Origin: Streptomyces sp. SID12501
Lineage (GTDB): Bacteria > Actinomycetota > Actinomycetes > Streptomycetales > Streptomycetaceae
DNA length: 64,000 bases
Assembly: GCF_010550245.1 (NCBI RefSeq)
Contig: NZ_JAAGLU010000018.1
Location: 62,001 to 126,000, forward strand
Reading direction: 5' to 3'
The translations under genes were made by a program, and so were the position numbers. Positions 61,869 through 64,000 of the stretch are shown piece by piece. Numbering within the stretch: the first letter of the stretch is position 1; each line of letters starts with the position of its first letter. The notes beneath the pieces are model-generated. The model worked only from the letters and a program-made list of their open reading frames with translations, made no database searches and was not told where the DNA came from.

Positions 61869-63086
61869 TCAGCCGTCGGCGGCGTCCGTGCGCGGCTGGC
61901 GGTAGGGCCGGACCGCGCGGCGCGCTATGGCGAAACGGTGGGTCTCCGACGGGCCGTCGTAGATCCGGAACGGCCGCACCTCCCGGTACAGGCGGGCCAG
62001 CGGGGCGTCGGCGGTCGAGATGCCGAGGGCCCCGCAGATCTGCACCGCCCGGTCGACCACCCGGTTCACCGCCTCGGCCACGAAGGTCTTGGACACCGAG
62101 GTGAGCTGCGAGGCGGCGGCGGATTCGGTGTCCAGCTCCCATGCCGTACGCAGGATCAGGGCGCGGCTCGCCTCGATATCGATCTCGGAGTCGGCCAGCA
62201 TCTGCTGGACCATGCCGAGGTCGCCCAGCGCCGAGCCGAACGCCATCCGGCTCCCCGCCCGTTCCAGCGCGACGTCCTGGGCGCGGCGGGCCGCTCCCAG
62301 CCAGCGCATGCAGTGGGTCGTCCGGGCGGGGCCGAGCCGGACCTGCGCACCCTCGAATCCGTGGTCCACCGCGCCGAGCACCTGGTCCTCCCCCACCACG
62401 CACTCCTCGAAGACGATCTCGCTGTGCCCGGCGAAGAGCGACTCGTCGAGGGTCTCGATGTTCCGGACGATGCGCATACCGGGAGTTCCGGCGTCGACGA
62501 GGAACATGGTGGCGCCGCCCGGGTCACCGGGGCTGCCGGAGGTGCGGGCCATGACGATGGCGAAGCCCGCGCCATGGGCGCCGGTGATGAACCACTTGCG
62601 CCCGTCGATGCGCCAGCCGCCGGGCACCCGGGTCGCGGTGGTCCGCAGGGAGCGGGGATCGGCACCCGCACCCGGAGCCGGTTCGGTCATGGCGAAGCAG
62701 GACCGTGTCCCGCCTGCGGCGAGCGGACGCAGATACGCCTGCTTCTGTTCTTCGGTGGCCACCTTCTCCAGCAGGTGCATGTTGCCCTCGTCGGGGGCGG
62801 CGCAGTTCAGCGCCAGTGGTCCGAGGAGTGAGTAGCCCGCCGCTTCGAACACCACCGCCTGCCCGCGCAGGTCGAGCCCGTGTCCGCCCCACCGCGTCGG
62901 TACGTGCGGAGCGAACACACCCGCCGCACGGGCGGCTTTCTGCAGGGTCTGGCGCAGGTCCTCGGGGGCGTCGTGCACGGACCCGCCGCACTCACGCTCG
63001 GCCGGAATGACCACCTCGCGCACGAACTCGGCCGTCGAAGCGGCGAGTTGAGCGACAGTCGGATCGACATCGAACTGGATGGGCAC
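61869..63086 (-). CDS. Acyl-CoA dehydrogenase
   Basis: 405 aa from GTG at 63086 (GGGAGG 4 bases upstream; the frame also opens at 63116). The domain order is helical N-terminal, beta and helical C-terminal: YGYP-type start FDVDPTVAQLAASTAEFVREV, then CFAMTEPAPGAGADP (FAD/substrate motif), GWRIDGRKWFITGAHGAGFAIVMART, FEECVVGEDQVLG, and the FAD-binding AVQICGALGIS with YDGPSETHRFAIAR (catalytic Glu in the usual SET/EVHR position). It oxidises an acyl-CoA ester, probably short or branched chain. It is divergent from an enoyl-CoA hydratase gene, forming a beta-oxidation-like pair. Confidence 0.9.
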   Translation of the reverse strand: MPIQFDVDPTVAQLAASTAEFVREVVIPAERECGGSVHDAPEDLRQTLQKAARAAGVFAPHVPTRWGGHGLDLRGQAVVFEAAGYSLLGPLALNCAAPDEGNMHLLEKVATEEQKQAYLRPLAAGGTRSCFAMTEPAPGAGADPRSLRTTATRVPGGWRIDGRKWFITGAHGAGFAIVMARTSGSPGDPGGATMFLVDAGTPGMRIVRNIETLDESLFAGHSEIVFEECVVGEDQVLGAVDHGFEGAQVRLGPARTTHCMRWLGAARRAQDVALERAGSRMAFGSALGDLGMVQQMLADSEIDIEASRALILRTAWELDTESAAASQLTSVSKTFVAEAVNRVVDRAVQICGALGISTADAPLARLYREVRPFRIYDGPSETHRFAIARRAVRPYRQPRTDAADG

Positions 63087-63137
63087 GGGACCTCCCGCCG
63101 ACAGGCGTACGGGCATCGGCTCCCGTCGCGTCCTAGA

Positions 63138-63160
63138 AACTGTATAGCTTCTTTAGTATC
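63138..63160. promoter_or_regulatory. AT-rich spacer between divergent fatty-acid genes
   Basis: An AT-rich run with TGTATAG and TAGTATC lies about 50 bases from one start and 80 from the other. Its low GC makes it a likely shared promoter or operator. No regulator gene for the pair is in the window. Confidence 0.35.
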
Positions 63161-63239
63161 TTGCCGGGAAGCGCCCGGGACGGAAAGTGCCCGGCGAAGA
63201 GAAACACCCTGCATCGGCAAGACGCCAGGAGAAACGTCC

Positions 63240-64000
63240 ATGAGCCTCCACGTGACCACCGAACCGGTCCGGATCGTCCGCCACCACGACGGGGTCGTCG
63301 AGGTGAGACTGGACGACCCGGGGCGGGGCAACGCCCTGGACCTCAGGACGTCCGAGGCACTGCGCGACGCGACCGCCGAGGTGGCCGCGGACCCGGGCGG
63401 CGCGGTCCTCCTGCGGTCGTCGGGCGGCAGCTTCTGCGTGGGCGGCGACCTGCGCGCGTTCGCCGGCCGCGGTGCGGAGACCGGCACCTATGTGCACGCC
63501 GTTGCGAGTGCCGCACACGCCGCGATACAGACCCTGTACGAACTGCCGGTGCCGTTGGTGACCGCCGTGCGCGGCGCGGCGGCGGGCGGCGGCATCGGTC
63601 TCGCACTGGTGGGCGACATCGTCCTGGCGGCGCGGTCCGCGCGGTTCCGGCTGGCGTACACGGCGATCGGGCTCACGCCGGACTGCGGGGCGTCATGGTT
63701 CCTGCCGCGTCTGGTGGGCCCCCGCAGGGCGGCGGACCTGATCCTCACCAATCGGGTCCTGAACTGCGACGACGCCGAACGGTGGGGCCTGGTCTCCCGG
63801 TGCGTGGACGACGAGGAACTGGACGAGACGGCACACCTGACCGCGGCCGAGCTGGCCGCCGGCGCCGCTGACGCACTGCGCACCGCGAAGGGCCTGCTGC
63901 GGGCCGGCGCCGGTGACGGCCTGCGCCGCCACCTCGCCGAGGAGGCGCGGTCGATCGGCGCTCTGGCGGACGGCCAGGAGGCCCAGAACCGCATCACGTC
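63240..64000 (+). CDS. Enoyl-CoA hydratase/isomerase, 3' end cut by window
   Basis: At least 253 aa from ATG at 63240 (CAGGAG 8 bases upstream); the frame is open at the window end. The crotonase fold is clear: VVEVRLDDPGRGNALDLRTSEAL, SSGGSFCVGGDLRAFAG (oxyanion hole), AVRGAAAGGGIGLALVGDIVLAARSARFRLAYTAIGLTPDCGASWFLPRLVG. The usual catalytic Glu positions are replaced or uncertain (DCGASW), as in many family members with isomerase or other activities. It probably works with the divergent acyl-CoA dehydrogenase in breaking down an acyl-CoA. Confidence 0.9.
   Translation, partial: MSLHVTTEPVRIVRHHDGVVEVRLDDPGRGNALDLRTSEALRDATAEVAADPGGAVLLRSSGGSFCVGGDLRAFAGRGAETGTYVHAVASAAHAAIQTLYELPVPLVTAVRGAAAGGGIGLALVGDIVLAARSARFRLAYTAIGLTPDCGASWFLPRLVGPRRAADLILTNRVLNCDDAERWGLVSRCVDDEELDETAHLTAAELAAGAADALRTAKGLLRAGAGDGLRRHLAEEARSIGALADGQEAQNRIT

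Overview
The window is actinobacterial, almost certainly Streptomyces. Evidence: very high G+C with strong third-position GC, frequent GTG/TTG starts, many secreted carbohydrate-active enzymes with ricin-type lectin modules, sugar ABC operons that lack their own ATPase (normally served by a shared MsiK-type ATPase), a SigB-type sigma factor preceded by a GNNT-N15-GGGTAC promoter, and an accessory NAD-dependent ligase. It reads like an accessory or arm-like part of a chromosome: mostly secreted enzymes, transporters and regulators, with several decayed genes. All calls come from reading the sequence; no database search was run.

Layout. 1-1.1 kb: two broken genes, a polysaccharide deacetylase with an in-frame TAG and a CocE-type hydrolase fragment. 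1.3-6.2 kb: secreted DNase-I-fold/jacalin protein, GH27 alpha-galactosidase, secreted lipase. 6.5-7.5 kb: double-domain Lrp/AsnC regulator. 7.6-13.5 kb: sugar locus with a GH32-like enzyme, divergent LacI regulator, binding protein and two permeases. 13.7-14.5 kb: NPP1-family (necrosis-inducing type) secreted protein. 14.8-22.4 kb: minus-strand block with two copies of the pair DUF3500 secreted protein + nickel/cobalt-type transporter (one intact with NicO/RcnA, one with a decayed HupE/UreJ), plus a beta-helix secreted protein. This is the most interesting part of the window. 22.6-30.0 kb: catabolic cluster with DUF6282 protein, NMT1/SsuA-type ABC transporter, TPP-dependent enzyme, GntR regulator and divergent DUF1932 dehydrogenase, with probable operators. 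30.1-39.8 kb: second sugar locus (LacI with three near-identical palindromic operators, CUT1 transporter, GH63/GH37-type enzyme, large GH39-like/CBM/ricin enzyme).

40-47.9 kb: DUF1330 protein, accessory LigA, PPOX-class flavin protein, phospholipase-D-type protein, then a stress group (small hydrophobic protein, CsbD, YihY, SigB-family sigma factor). 48-52.9 kb: divergent APC-type permeases and a small membrane protein, with 11-bp-period direct repeats in their upstream regions that suggest a shared OmpR-type regulator. 52.9-59.3 kb: GbsR/MarR remnant, 28-residue repeat protein, alpha-oxoamine synthase, MHYT membrane sensor, fumarylacetoacetase-type remnant, phosphoglucomutase, methyltransferase. 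59.8-64 kb: GH5 enzyme interrupted in frame by a Streptomyces-type palindromic repeat, then divergent acyl-CoA dehydrogenase and enoyl-CoA hydratase (cut by the window end).

Five genes are visibly broken (deacetylase, CocE, HupE, GbsR, FAH), so local gene decay is part of the story. No rRNA, tRNA, CRISPR array, insertion sequence or complete prophage was recognised.
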